Positions 23,609-37,746 of a stretch of 64,000 bases of DNA are shown in pieces (position 1 is the stretch's first letter; every line of letters begins with the position of its first letter). The translations under genes and the position numbers were made by a program. A model generated the notes under the pieces. That model was not told the origin of the DNA. It saw only the letters and a program-made list of their open reading frames with translations, and did no database searches. Source of the stretch: Aristolochia californica (taxonomy: Eukaryota; Streptophyta; Magnoliopsida; Piperales; Aristolochiaceae); NCBI GenBank assembly GCA_029961685.1, contig JARWKL010000007.1, forward strand, positions 24,809,013-24,873,012, given 5' to 3'.

Positions 23609-25624
23609 GGGATGAAGGGAGTGCAAAAAGTCAAAGTTTTGATTTAAGAAAAAAGTGTACATATAAAATGGATAAGCACAATGGAGAATTGTAGGGAGAG
23701 ATAACTCCAAAGAGTGTCTGTAATTTTTAGGGATTTTAAGCTATTTTTAGTTTTTATATCTAAGGTTTTGCAATCGTCGGGAAAAATTGGTGGCTGAGGA
23801 TTTTTAATAGAGTGTTGAATTGCAATCCATAAGTCATTTCATACAAAAATATAGCCCATTACGCATGATAAATCACTTTACAATCATCTATGATTGTTAG
23901 ATCAAATTTTTGAAAATGGGAAAAATAATGACTTGTTAGACTCGGGTAAATATCCCACAGCATGTTCACTTGAGAATTTAATGAGCGTTTGTTATTCTCT
24001 TTAAAAGCTTTGGATCCGTAGGTCATTTGAATCTTTAACATGTTTCAAGCATGCATTTCCATTTTTAAAACATGTGTAGAAAAAATCTCCTTCATGTAAA
24101 ATTCCAAGCTTAATAGGGTTGGACTAATGGAATTTCCCAAACTTGGATAACAAAACTTTTGCTGTCATTTGTGGTGTGTGAAAAGATATTTTTTATTTAC
24201 ATTATTTATTAATTTAAATATTCTCCACACATCAACTATAAAATTTTAATTTTGTTGTGACCTTTTCTGCTTTTTTTGTGTACGGGATGAAGGGGGAGCG
24301 AAAACTCAAAGTTCTGATTTAAGAAAAAAGTGTACATCTAGAATGGAAATGCACAATGCACAAATGTACAGAGAGATATTTCCAAAGAGTGTTTGTATGT
24401 TTTAGGGATCGTATGCACTTTTTCGTTTTTATATCTAGGGTTTTGCAATCGTCGGGAAACGGGGGTGGCGGGCGATTTTTAACTGAGTGTTGACTTCAAA
24501 TCCATAAGCCATTTGTTACAAAAATATGGCCCGTTATGCATGACAAATCACTTTACAATCATCTATGATTGTTAGCTCAACTTTTTGAATATGGGCAAAA
24601 TAATGGCTTGTTTGACTTGGGCAAATATCCCACCGCATGTTTACTTGAGAATTTAATGAGCGTTTGTTATTTTCTTTAAAAGCTTTGGATCCATAGGTCA
24701 TTTGAATCTTTAAAATTTCTCTGGCATGCATATGCATTTTTAAAACATGTGTAGAAAAAATCTCCTTCATGTAAAATTCCAAGATATTAGTTTTAGACTA
24801 GTGCAATTTCCCAAATTTGGATAACAAAACTATTGTGTTCATTTGTGGTGTGTGAATAAATTTTCTTCATTTACTTTTTTTATTGTTTTAAACTTTTTTC
24901 GTACATCAACTATGAAATTTTCATTTTGTTGTGATCTATTTGCCTTTTTTGTTTACGGGATGAAGGGAGAGCGAAAAACTCAAAGTTTTAATTTAAGAAA
25001 AAAGTGTACATCTAAAACGGAAATGCAATTTGCACATATGTAGAGAGAGATAATTCCAAAGAGTGCCGGTAATTTTTAGGGATTGTAAGCCCCTTTTCGT
25101 TTTTATATCTCAGGTTTTGCAATCGTCGGGAAAAATGGGTTGCGGAGGATTTTTAACTTAGTGTTGAATTGCAATCCATAAGTCATTTCATACAAAAATA
25201 TAGCCCATTACGCATGAGAAATCACATTACAATCATCTATGATTAATTATGTCCGCATTCTGCAAATGGGCAAAATAATGGCATGTTTGACTCGGGTAAA
25301 TATCCCACCGCAAGTTCACTTGAGAATTTAATGAGCGTTTGTTATTCTCTTTAAAAGCTTTGCATCCATAGCTAATTTGCATCTTTAACATACATGCATA
25401 TCCATTTTTAAAACTTGTGTGGAAGAAATCTCTTTCTTGCAAAATTCCAAGCTATTAGGGTTAAACTAGTGGAATTTCCAAAAATTGGATAACAAAACTT
25501 TTGTGTTAATTTATGTGGGTGAATAAATTTTCTTTATTTATATTTGTTATTGTTTTAAATTTTTTCCATACATCAACTATAAAATTTTCATTTTGTTGAA
25601 AGCTTTTTTGCCTTGTTTGTTTCC
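23609..25624 (+). repeat. Trimeric HOR unit A-B-C (monomers at 23609, 24284, 24957)
   Basis: A 2016-bp trimer. A has GGATCCGTAGG near 24012. The C monomer is short (668 bp) because 7 bp are missing from the CATGTTTCAAACATG palindrome near 25388 (AACATACATGCAT remains). Confidence 0.93.
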
Positions 25625-27644
25625 GGGATGAAGGGAGAGCGAAGGGTCAAAGTTTTTATTTAAGAAAAAAGTGTACATCTAAAATGGAAAAGCACAATAC
25701 ACAATTGTACGGAGAGATAATTTCAAAGAGTGTCTGTAATTTTTAGGGATTGTAAGCTCTTTTTAGTTTTTAAATCTCAAGTTTTGCAATCGTCGGGAAA
25801 AATTGGTGGCAGAGGATTTTTAACTAAGTGTTGAATTGCAATCCGTAAGTCATTTCATACAAAAATATAGCCCGTTACGCATGATAAATCACTTTACAAT
25901 CATCTACGATTGTTAGATCAAATTTCTGAAAATGAGGAAAATAATGACTTGTTAGATAGGGTAAATATCCCACCGCACGTTCACTTGAGAATTTAATGAG
26001 CGTTTGTTATTCTCTTGAAAAGCTTTGGATCCATAGGTCATTTGAATCTTTAACGTGTTTCAAGCATGCATTTCCATTTTTAAAACATGTGTAGAAAAAA
26101 TCTCCTTCATGTAAAATTCCAAGCTTAATAGGGTTGGACTAATGGAATTTCCCAAACATGGATAACAAAACTTTTGTGTTCATATGTGGTGTGTGAATAG
26201 ATATTTTTTATTTACATTAGTTATTAATTTAAATATTTTCCACACATCAAATATAATATTTTTATTTTGTTGTGATCTTTTCTGCCTTTTTTGTTTACAG
26301 GATGAAGGGGAGCGAAAACTCAAAGTTCTGATTTAAGAAAAAAGTGTACATCTAAAATGGAAATGCACAATGCACAAATGTAGAGAGAGATATTTCCAAA
26401 GAGTGTTTGTATGTTTAAGGGATCGTATGCACTTTTTCGTTTTTATATCTAAGGTTTTGCAATCGTCGGGAAACGGGGGAGGCGGGCGTTTTTTAATTGA
26501 GTGTTGACTTCAACTCCATAAGTCATTTCTTACAAAAATATAGCCCGTTACGCATGACAAATCACTTTACAATGATCTATGATTGTTAGCTCAACTTTTT
26601 GAATATGGGCAAAATAATGGCTTGTTTGCGTCGAGCAAATATCCCACCGCACGTTCACTTGAGAATTTAATGAGCGTTTGTTATTCTCCTTAAAAACTTT
26701 GGATCCATAGGTCATTTGAATCTTTAACATGTTTCTGGCATGCATATCCATTTTTAAAACTTGTGCAGAAAAAATCACCTTCATGTAAAATTCCTAGATA
26801 TTAGCTTCGGACTAGTGGAATTTCCCAAACTTGGATAACAAAACTATTGTGTTCATTTGTGGTGTCTGAATAAATTTTATTCATTTAATTTTTTTATTGT
26901 TTAAACTTTTTTCGTACGTCAACTATGAAATTTTCATTTTGCTGTGATCTATTTGCTTTTTTTGTTTACAGAATGAAAGGAGAGCAAAAAACTCAAAGTT
27001 TTGATTTATGAAAAATGTGTACATCTAAAACGGAAACGCACAATTCACATATGTAGAGAGAGATAATTCCAAAGAGTGCCTGCAATTTTTAGGGATTTTA
27101 AGCACCTTTTCGTTTTTATATCTCAGGTTTTTCAATCGTCGGGAAAAATGGGTTGCGGAGGATTTTTAACTGAGTGTTGAATTGGAATCCATAAGTCATT
27201 TCATACAAAAATATAGCCCGTTATGCATGATAAATCACATTACAATCATCTATGATTAATTATGTCAGCGTTTTGCAACTGGGCAAAATAATGGCATGTT
27301 TGACTCGGGTAAATATCCCACCGCAAGTTAATTTGAGAATTTAATGAGCGTTTGTTATTCTCTTTAAAAGCTTTGCACCCATAGCTCATTTGCATCTTTA
27401 ACATGTTTCAAACATGCATATCCATTTTTAAAACATGTGTGGATGAAATCTATTTCTTGCAAAATTCCTAGCTATTAGGGTTAAACTTGTGGAATTTCCC
27501 AAAATTGGATAACAAAACTTTTGTGTTCATTTGTGTTGGGTGAATAAATTTTATTTATTTATATTTGTTATTGTTTTAATTTTTTCCATACATCAACTAT
27601 AAAATTTTCATTTTGTTGTAAGCTTTTTTGCCTTGTTTGTTTTC
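25625..27644 (+). repeat. Trimeric HOR unit A-B-C (monomers at 25625, 26299, 26970)
   Basis: A clean 2020-bp trimer. The A tail carries TTATTAATTTAAAT near 26220. The phase motif of the C monomer is degraded (AGAATGAAAGG). No type switch was seen. Confidence 0.92.
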
Positions 27645-29667
27645 GAGACGAAGGGAGAGCGAAAAGTAAAAGTTTTGATTTAAGAAAAAAGTGTACATCT
27701 AAAATGGAAAAGCACAATGCACAATTGTAGGGAGAGATAATTCCAAAGAGTGTCTTTAATTTTTAGGGATTGTAAGCTCTTTTTAGTTTTTATATCTCAG
27801 GTTTTGCAATCGTCTGGAAAAATTGTGGCAGGGGATTTTTAAGTGAGTGTTGAATTGCAATCCATAAGTCATTTCATACAAAAATATAGTCCGTTACGCA
27901 TGATAAATCACTTTACAATCATCGATGATTGTTAGATCAAATTTTTGAAAATGCGCAAAATAATGACTTGTTAGACACGGGTAAATATCCCACCGCACGT
28001 TCACTTGAGAATTTATTGAGCGTTTGTTATTCTCTTTAAAAGCTTTGGATCCATTGGTCATTTCAATCATTAACATGTTTCAAGCATGCATATCCATTTT
28101 TAAAACTTGTGTAGAAAAAATCTCCTTCATGTAAAATTCCAAGCTTAATAGAGTTGGACTAATGGAATTTCCCAAACTTGGATAACAAAACTTTTGTGTT
28201 CATTTGTGGTGTGTGAATAGATTTTTTTTATTTACATTAGTTATTATTTTAAATATTTTCCACACATCAACTATAAAAATTTTCTTTTGTTGTGATCTTT
28301 TCTGCCTTTTTTGTTTACGGGATGAAGGGGGAGCGAAAACTCAAAGTATTTATTTAAGAAAAAAATGTACATCTAAAATGAAAATGCACAATGCACAAAT
28401 GTAGAGAGAGATATTTCCAAAGAGTTCTTTTATGTTTTAGGGATCGTATGCACTTTTTCGTTTTTATATCTAAGGTTTTGCAATCGTAGGGAAACGGGGG
28501 AGGCGGGCGATTTTTAACTGAGTGTTGACTTCAAATCCATAAGTCACTTCATACAAAAATATAGCCCGTTACACAAGAAAAATCACTTTACAATCACCTA
28601 TGATTGTTAGCTCAACGTTTGAATATGGGAAAAATAATGGCTTGTTTGACTCGGGCAAATATCCCACCGTACATTCACTTGAGAATTTAATGAGCGTTTC
28701 TTATTCTCTTTAAAAGCTTTGGATCCATAGGTCATTTGAATCTTTAACATGTTTCTGGCATGCATATCCATTTTTAAAACATGTGTAGAAAAAATCTCCT
28801 GCATGTAAAATTCATAGATATTAGTTTTGGACTAGTGGAATTTCCCAAACATGGATAACAAAACTTTTGTGGTCATTTGTGGTGTGTGAATAAATTTTCA
28901 TCATTTACTTTTTTTATTGTTTTAAACTTTTTTCGTACATCAACTATAAAATTTTCATTTTGCTATGATCTATTTGCCATTTTTTGTTTACGGGATGAAG
29001 GGAGAGCGAAAAACTCAAAGTTTTGATTTAAGAAAAATGTGTATATCTAAAACGGAAATGCACAATGCACATATGTAGAGAGAGATAATTTCAAAGACTG
29101 CCTGTATATTTTAGGGATTTTAAGCACCTTCTCATTTTTATATCTCAGGTTTTGCAATCGTCGGGAAAAATTGGTTGCGGAAGATTTTTAACTGAGTGTT
29201 TAATTGCAATCCATAAGTCATTTCATACAAAAATATAGCCCGTTACGCATGATAAATCACATTACAATCATCTATGATTAATTATGTGAGCTTTTTGCAA
29301 ATGGGCAAAATAATGGCATGTTTGACTCGGGTAAATATCCCACCGCAAGTTCACTTGAGCATTTTTTGAGCGTTTGTTATTCTATTTAAAAGCGTTGCAT
29401 CCATAGCTCATTTGCATCTTTAACATGTTTCAAACATGCATATCCATTTTTAAAACATGTGTGGATGAAATCTCTTTCTTGCAAAATTCCAAGCTATTAG
29501 GGTTAAACTAGTGGAATTTCCCAAAATTGGATAACAATACTTTTGTGTTCATTTAAGTTGGGTGAATAAAATTTCCTTATTTATAACTTTTATATTTTTA
29601 TATTTTTTCCATACATCAACTATAAAATTTTCATTTTGTTGTAAGCTTTTTTGCCTTGTTTGTTTTC
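27645..29667 (+). repeat. Trimeric HOR unit A-B-C (monomers at 27645, 28319, 28992)
   Basis: A clean 2023-bp trimer. A starts with GAGACGAAGGG. The A tail returns to the common TTATTATTTTAAAT form, so the variant shared by the four preceding trimers stops here. The B monomer has AGAAAAATCACTTT and CATTTCATAC-like small changes only. Confidence 0.92.
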
Positions 29668-31016
29668 GAGATGAAGGGAGAGCGAAAAATAAAAGTTTTG
29701 ATTTAAGAAAAAAGTGTACATCTAAAATGGAAAAGCACAATGCACAATTGTAGGGAGAGATAATTCCAAAGAGTGTCTGCAATTTTTAGGGATTGTAAGC
29801 TCTTTTTTAGTTTATATATCTCAGGTTTTGCAATGGTCGAGAAAAATTGTGGCAGGGGATTTTTAACTGAGTGTTGAATTACAATCCATAAGTCATTTCA
29901 TAAAAAAATATAGCCCGTTACGCATGATAAATCACTTTACAATCATCTATGATTGTTAGATCAAATTTTTGAAAATGGGCAAAATAATGACTTGTTAGAC
30001 TCGGGTAAATATCCCACCGCACGTTCACTTGAGAATTTAATGAGCGTTTGTTATTCTCTTTAAAAGCTTTGGATCCATAGGTCATTTGAATCTTTAACAT
30101 GTTTCAAGCATGCATATCCATTTTTAAAAAATGTGTAGAAAAAATCTCCTTCATGTAAAATGCCAAGATATTAGTTTTGGACTAGTAGAATTTCCCAAAC
30201 TTGGATAACGAAACTTTTTTGTTCATTTGTGGTGTGTGAATAAATTTTCTTCATTTAATTTTTTTAATGTTTTAAACTTTTTCCGTACATCAACTATGAA
30301 AGTTTTATTTTGCTATGATCTATTTGCCTTTTTTGTTTACAGGATGAAGGGAGAGCGAAAAACTCGAAGTTTTGATTTAAGAAAAATGTGTACATCTAAA
30401 ACGGAAATGCACAATGCACATATGTAGAGAGCGATAATTCCAAAGAGCGGCTGTAATTTTTAGGCATTGTAAGCACGTTTTCGTTTTTATATCTCAGGTT
30501 TTGCACTCGTCGAAAAAATTCGGTTGCGGAGGATTTTTAACTGAGAGTTGAATTGCAATCCATAAGTCATTTCATAAAAAAATATAGCCCGTTACGCATG
30601 ATAAATCACATTACAATCATCTATGATTAATTATGTCAGGTTTTTGCAAATGGGCAAAATAATGGCATGTTTGACTCGGGTAAATATCCCACCGCAAGTT
30701 CACTTGAGAATTTAATGAGCGTTTGTTATTCTCTTTAAAAGGTTTGCATCCATAACTCATTTGCCTCATTAACATGTTTCAAACATGCATATCCATTTTT
30801 AAAACATGTGTGGATGAAATCTCTTTCTTGCAAAATTCCAAGCTATTAGGGTTAAACAAGTGGAATTTCCCAAAATTGGATAACAAAACTTTTGGGTTCA
30901 TTTGTGTTGGGTGAATAAATTTTCTTTATTTATATTTGTTATTGTTTTAAATTTTTTCCATTCATCAACTATAAAATTTTCATTTTGTTGTAAGCTTTTT
31001 TGCCTTGGTTGTTTTC
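29668..31016 (+). repeat. Two-monomer unit A/B hybrid, C (monomers at 29668, 30341)
   Basis: 1349 bp. The first monomer is A through TTTCAAGCATGC (about 30101) and B from CCAAGATATTAG (about 30163). The switch therefore lies in about 60 bp that A and B share. The second monomer is an ordinary C. One monomer equivalent is missing relative to the trimer. Confidence 0.9.
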
Positions 31017-32362
31017 GGGATGAAGGTAGAGCGAAAAGTCAAAGTTTTGATTTAACATAAAAGTGTATGTCTAAATTGGAAAAGCACAATGCAAAATTTT
31101 AGGGAGAGATAATTCCAAAGAGTGTCTGTAATTTTTAGGGATTGTAAGCTCTTTTTAGTTTTTTTATCTCAGGTTTTCCAATCGTCGGGAAAAATTGGTG
31201 GCAGAGGATTTTTAATTGAGTGTTGAATTGCAATCCATAAGTCATTTCAACAACAATATAGCTCGTTACGCATGATAAATCACTTTACAATCATCTAATA
31301 TTATTAGATCAAATTTCTGAAAATGGGCAAAATAATGACTTGTTAGACTCAGGTAAATATCCCACCGCACGTTCACTTGAGAATTTAATGACCGTTTGTT
31401 ATTCTCTTTAAAAACTTTTGATCCATAGGTCATTTGAATCTTTAACTTGTTTCAAGCATGCATATCCATTTTTAAAACATGTGTAGAAAAAATCTCCTTC
31501 ATGTAAAATTCCAGGCTTAACAGGGTTGGACTAATGGAATTTCCCAAACTTGGATAACAAAACTTTTGTGCTCAATTGTGGTGTGTGAATAGATATTTTT
31601 TATTTACATTATTTATTATTTTAAATATTTTCCACACATCAACTGTAAAATTTTTATTTTGTTGTGATCTTTTCAGCCTTTTTTGTTTACGGGATGAAGG
31701 GGGAGCGAAAACTCAAAGTTCTGATTTAAGAAAAAAGTGTACATTTAAAATGGAAATGCACAATGCACAAATCAAGAGAGATATATTTCCAAACAGTGTC
31801 TGTATGTTTTAGGGATCTTATGCACTTTTTCATTTTTATATCTAAGGTTTTGTAATCGTCGGGAAACGGGGAGGCGGGCGATTTTTAACTGAGTGTTGAC
31901 TTCAAATCCATAAGTCATTTCTTCCAAAAATATAGCCCGTTACGCATGACAAATCACATTACAATCATCTATGATTAATTATGTCAGGTTTTTGCAAATG
32001 GGCAAAATAATGGGATGTTTGACTCGGGTAAATATCCCACCGCAAGTTCACTTGAGAATTTAATGAGCGTTTGTTACTCTTTAAATGCTTTGAATCCATA
32101 GCTCATTTGCATCTTTAACATGTTTCAAACATGCATATCCATTTTTAAACATGTGTGGATGAAATCTCTTTCTTGCGAAATTCCAAGCTATTATTAGGGT
32201 TAAACTAGTGGAATTTCCCAAAATTGGATAACAAAATTTTTGTGTTCATTTGTGTTGGGTGAATAAATTTTCTTTATTTATATTTGTTATTGTTTTAAAT
32301 TTTTTCCATACATCAACTATAAAATTTTCATTTTGTTGTAAGCACTTTGCCTTATTTTTTTC
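31017..32362 (+). repeat. Two-monomer unit A, B/C hybrid (monomers at 31017, 31691)
   Basis: 1346 bp. A is ordinary. The second monomer is B up to CATGACAAATCAC and C from AATCACATTAC (switch about 31946-31956), followed by TTAATTATGTCAGG. The switch lies beside the conserved dyad ACAATCAT-CT-ATGATT. Confidence 0.9.
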
Positions 32363-34381
32363 GGGATGAAGGGAGAGCGAAAGTCAAAGTTTTGATTTAA
32401 GAAAAAAGTGTACGTCTAAAATGGAAAAGCACAATGCACTATTGTAGGGAGAGATAATTACAAAGAGTGTCTGTAATTTTTTGGGATTGTAAGCTCCTTT
32501 TAGTTTTTATATCTCAGGTTTTGCAATCGTCGGGAAAAATTGGTGGCAGAGGATTTTTAACTGAGTGTTGAATTGCAATCCATAAGTCATTTCATACAAA
32601 AATATAGCCCGTTACTCATGATAAATCACTTTACAATCATCTATTATTGTTAGATCAAATTTTTGAAAATGCGCAAAATAATGACTTGTTAGACTCCGGT
32701 AAATATCCACGTTCATTTGAGAATTTAATGAGCATTTGTTATTCTCTTTAAAAGCTTTGGATCCATAGGTCATTTGAATCTTTAACATGTTTCAAGCATG
32801 CATATCCATTTTTAAAAAAAGTGTAGAAAAAATCTCCTTCATGTAAAATTCCAAGCTCAACAGGGTTGGACTAATGGAATTTCCCAAACTTCGATAACAA
32901 AACTTTTGTGTTCATTTGTGGTGTGTGAATAGATATTTTTTATTTACATTAGTTATTATTTTAAATATTTTCCACACATCAACTATAAAATTTTTATTTG
33001 GTAGTGATCTTTTCTGCCTTTTTTGTTTAAAGGATGAAGGGTGAGCGAAAACTCAAAGTTCTGATTTAAGAAAAAAGCGTACATCTAAAATGGAAATGCA
33101 CAATGCACAAATGTAGAAAGAGATATTTCGAAAGAGTGTCTGTATGTTTTAGGGATCGTATGCACTTTTTCGTTTTTATATCTAAGGTTTCACATTCGTC
33201 GGGAAACTGGGGAGGCGGGCGATTTTTAACTGAGTGTTGACTTCAAATCCATAAGTCATTTCATACAAAAATATAGCCCAATACGCATGAAAAATCACTT
33301 TACAATCATCTATAATTTTTAGCTCAACTTTTTGATTATGGGCAAAATAATGGCTTGTTTGACTTGGGAAAATATCCCACCGCACATTCACTTGAGAATT
33401 TAAGGAGCGTTTGTTATTATCTTTAAAAGCTTTGGATCCATAGGTCATTTGAATCTTTAACACATGTTTCTGGAATGCATATCCATTTTTAAAACATGTG
33501 TAGAAAAAATCTCCTTGATGTAAAATTCCAAGATATTAGTTTTGGACTAGTGGAATTTCCCAAACTTGGATAACAAAAGTTTTGTGTTCATTTGTGGTGT
33601 GTGAATAAATTTTCTTCATTTAATTTTTTAATTTTTTAAAACTTTTTCCGTACATCAACTATGAAATTTTCATTTTGCTGCGATCAATTCGCCTTTTTTG
33701 TTTACGGGATGAAGGGAGAGCGAAAAACTCGAAGTTTTGATTTAAAAAAAATGTGTACATCTAAAACGGAAATGCACAATGCACATATGTATAGAGAGAT
33801 AATTCCAAAGAGTGCCTGTAATTTTTAGGGATTGTAAGCACCTCTTCGTTTTTATATCTCAGGTTTTGCAATCGTCGGGAAAAATGGGTTGCGGGGGATT
33901 TTTAACTGAGTGTTGAATTGCAATCCATAAGTCATTTCATACAAAAATATAGCCCGTTACGCATTATAAATCACATTACAATCATCTATGATTAATTATG
34001 TCAGCTTTTTGCAAATGGGCAAAATAATGGCTTGTTTAACTCGGGTTAATATCCCACCGCAAGTTCACTTGAAAATTTAATGAGCGTTTGTTATTCTCTT
34101 TAAAAGCTTTGCATCCATAGCTCATTTGCATATTTAACATGTTTCAAACATGCATATCCATTTTTAAAACATGTGTGGATGAAATCTCTTTCTTGCAAAA
34201 TTCCAAGCTATTAGGGTTAAACTAGTGGAATTTCCCAAAATTGGATAACAAAACTTTTTGGTTCATTTTTGTTGGGTGAATAAATTTTCTTTATTTATAT
34301 TTGTTATTGTTTTAAATTTTTTCCATCCATCAACTATAAAATTTTCATTTTGTTGTAAGCTTGTTTACCTTGGTTGTTTTC
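32363..34381 (+). repeat. Trimeric HOR unit A-B-C (monomers at 32363, 33031, 33706)
   Basis: A 2019-bp trimer. The A monomer is 668 bp, with about 6 bp missing near 32706 (AAATATCCACGTTC for AAATATCCCACCGCACGTTC) and a small change in its head. The B monomer has an A-like CATTTCATAC patch near 33258. Confidence 0.92.
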
Positions 34382-35727
34382 GGGATGAAGGGAGAGCGAA
34401 AACTCAAAGTTTTGATTTAAGAAAAAAATGTACAACTAAAATGGAAAAGCACAATGCACAATTGTAGGGAGCGATTTCCAAAGAGTGTCTATAATTTTTA
34501 GGGATTGTAAGCTCTTTCTAGTTTTTATATCTCAGATTTTGCAATCGTCGGGAAAAATTGGTGGTAGAGGATTTTTAACTGAGTGTTGAATTGCAATCCA
34601 TAAGTCATTTCATACAAAAATGTAGCCCGTTACGCATGATAAATCACTTTACAATCATATACGATTGTTAGATCAAATTTTTGACAATGGGCAAAATAAT
34701 GACTTGTTGGACTCGGGAAAATATCCCACCGCACGTTCACTTGATAATTTAATGATCGTTTGTTATTCTCTTTAAAAGCTTTGGATCCATAGGTCATTTG
34801 AATCTTTAACATGTTTCAAGCATGCATATCCATTTTTAAAACATGTGTAGAAAAAATCTCCTTCAAGTAAAATTCCAAGCTTAATAGGGTTGGACAAATG
34901 GAATTTCCCAAAATTGGATAAATAAACTTTTGAGTTCATTTGTGGTGTGTGAATAGATATTTTTTATTTACATCAGTTATTATTTTAAATATTTTCCACA
35001 CATCAACTACAAAATTTTTATTTTGTTGTGATCTTTTCTGCCTTTTTTGTGTACGGGATGAAGGGGTAGCGAAAACTCAAAGTTCTGATTTAAGAAAAAA
35101 GTGTACATCTAAAATGGAAATGCACAATGCACAAATGTAGAGAGAGATATTTCCAAAGAGTGTCTGTATGTTTTAGGGATCGTATGCACGTTTTCGTTTT
35201 TATATCTAAGGTTTTGCAATCGTCGGGAAACGGGGGAGGCATGCGATTTTTAACTGAGTGTTGACTTAAAATCCATAAGTCATTTCTTACAAAAATATAG
35301 CCCGTTATGCATGGAAAATCACTTTACAATCATCTGTGATTGTTAGCTCAACTTTTTCAATATGGGCAAAATAATGGCATGTTTGACTCGGGCAAATATC
35401 CCACCGCAAGTTCACTTGAGAATTTAATGAGCGTTTGTTATTCTCTTTAAAAGCTTTGGATCCATAGCTCATTTGCATCTTTAACATGTTTCAAACCTGC
35501 ATATCCATTTTTAAAACATGTATGGATGAAATCTCTTTCTTGCAAAATTCCAAGCTATTAGGGTAAAAGTAGTGGAATTTTCCAAAATTGGATAACAAAA
35601 CTTCTGTGTTCATTTGTGTTGGGTAAATAAATTTTCTTTATATATATTTGTTATTGTTTTAAATTTTTTCCAAACATCAACTATAAAAATGTCATTTTGT
35701 TGTAAGCTTTTTGCCTTGTTTGTTTTC
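34382..35727 (+). repeat. Two-monomer unit A, B/C hybrid (monomers at 34382, 35055)
   Basis: 1346 bp. The A monomer begins with B- or C-like AAAACTCAAAG in place of AAAAGTCAAAG. The second monomer is B to about 35340. It then alternates: GGCATG (C), GGGCAAATATCCC (B), CGCAAGTTCAC (C), TTTGGATCCATAGCTC (B then C). This is a patchy junction spread over about 100 bp. Confidence 0.88.
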
Positions 35728-37746
35728 AAGATGAAGGGAGAGGGAAAAGTCAAAGTTTTGATTTAATAAAAAAATGTACATCTAAAATGGAAATGCACAA
35801 TGCACAATTGTAGGGAGAGATAATTCCAAAGAGTTTCTGTAATTTTTAGGGATTGTAAGTTGTTTTTAGTTTTTATATCTCAGGTTTTGCAACCGTCGAG
35901 AAAAATTGGTGGCAGAGGATTTTTAACTGAGTGTTGAATTGCAATCCATAAGTCATTTCACACAAAAATATAGGCCATTACGGATGATAAATCACTTTAC
36001 AATCATCTATGATTGTTAGATCAAATTTTTGAAAATGGGCAAAATAATGACTTATTAGACTCAGGTAAATATCCCACCACACGTTCACTTGAGAATTTAA
36101 TGAGCGGTTTTTATTCTCTTTAAAAGCTTTGGATCCATAGGTCATTTTAATCTTTAACAAGTTTAAACTTTGCATATCCATTTTTAAAACACGTGTAGAA
36201 AAAATATCCTTCATGTAAAATTCCAAGCTTAATAGGGTTGGACTAATGGAATTTCACAAACTTGGATAACAAAACTTTTGTGTTCATTTGTGGTGTGTGA
36301 ATAGATATTATTTATTTAAATTATTTATTATTTTAAATATTTCCCACACATCAACTATAGAATTTTCTTTTTGTTGTGATCTTTTCAGCCTTTTTTGTTT
36401 ACGGGATGAAGGGGAGCGAAAACTCAATGTTCTGATTTAAGAAAAAAGTGTACATCTAATATGGAAATGCACAATGCACAAATATAGAGAGATACATTTC
36501 CAAAGAGTGTCTGTATGTTTTAGGGATCGTATGCACTTTTTCGTTTTTATATCTAAGGTTTTGCAATCGTCGGGAAACGGGGGAGGCAGGCGATTTTTAA
36601 CTGAGTGTTGACTTCAAATGCATAAGTCATTTCTTACAAAAATATAGCCCGTTACGCATGACGAATCACTTTACAATCATCTATGATTGTTAGCTGAACT
36701 TTTTGAATATGGGCTAAATAATGGCTTGTTTGACTCGGGCAAATATCCCACCGCACGTTCACTTGAGAATTTAATGAGCATTTGTTATGGTCTTTAAAAG
36801 TTTTGGATCCATAGGTCATTTGAATCTTAAACATGTTTCTGGCATGCATATCCATTTTTAAAACATGTGTAGAAAAAATTTCCTTCATGTAAAATTCCAA
36901 GATATTAGTTTTGGACTAGTGGAATTTCCCAAACTTGGATAACAAAATTTTGTGTTCATTTGTGGTGTGTGAATAAATTTTCTTCTATTAATTTTTTTAT
37001 TGTTTTAAATTTTTTCCGTACATCAACTATGAAATTTTCATTTTGCTGTGATCTATTTGCCTTTTTTGTTTACGGGATGAAGAGAGCGAAAAACACGAAG
37101 TTTTGATTTAAGAAAAATGTGTACATCTAAAACGGAAATGCACAATGCACATATGTATAGAGTGATAATTCCAAACAATGCCTGTAATTTTTAGGGATTG
37201 TAAGCACCTTTTCGTTTTTATATCTCAGTTTTTGCAATCGTCGGGAAAAATGGGTTGCGGAGGATTTTGAACTGAGTGTTAAATTGCAATCCATAAGTCA
37301 TTTCATACAAATATATAGCCCGTTACGCATGATAAATCACATTACAATCATCTATGATTAATTATGTCAGCTTTTTGCAAATGGGCAAAATAATGGCAAG
37401 TTTGACTTGGATAAATATCCCACCGCAAGTTCACTTGAGAATTTAATGAGCGTTTGTTATTCTCTTTAAAAGCTTTGCATCCATAGCTCATTTGTATCTT
37501 TAACATGTTTCAAACATGCTTATCCATTTTTAAAACATGTGTGGATGAAATCTCTTTCTTGCAAAATTCCAAGCTATTAGGGTTAAACTAGTGGAATTTC
37601 CCAAAATTGGATAACAAAACTTTTGTGTTCATTTGTGTTGGGTGAATAAATTTTCTTTATATACATTTTTTATTGTTTTAAATTTTTTCCATACATAAAC
37701 TATAAAATTGTCATTTTGTTGTAAGTTTTTCGCCTTGTTTGTTTTC
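35728..37746 (+). repeat. Trimeric HOR unit A-B-C (monomers at 35728, 36403, 37074)
   Basis: A 2019-bp trimer. The C monomer head lacks 3 bp (GATGAAGAGAGCG). The A phase motif is changed to AAGATGAAGGG. All three types are otherwise read clearly from their diagnostic sites. Confidence 0.92.
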
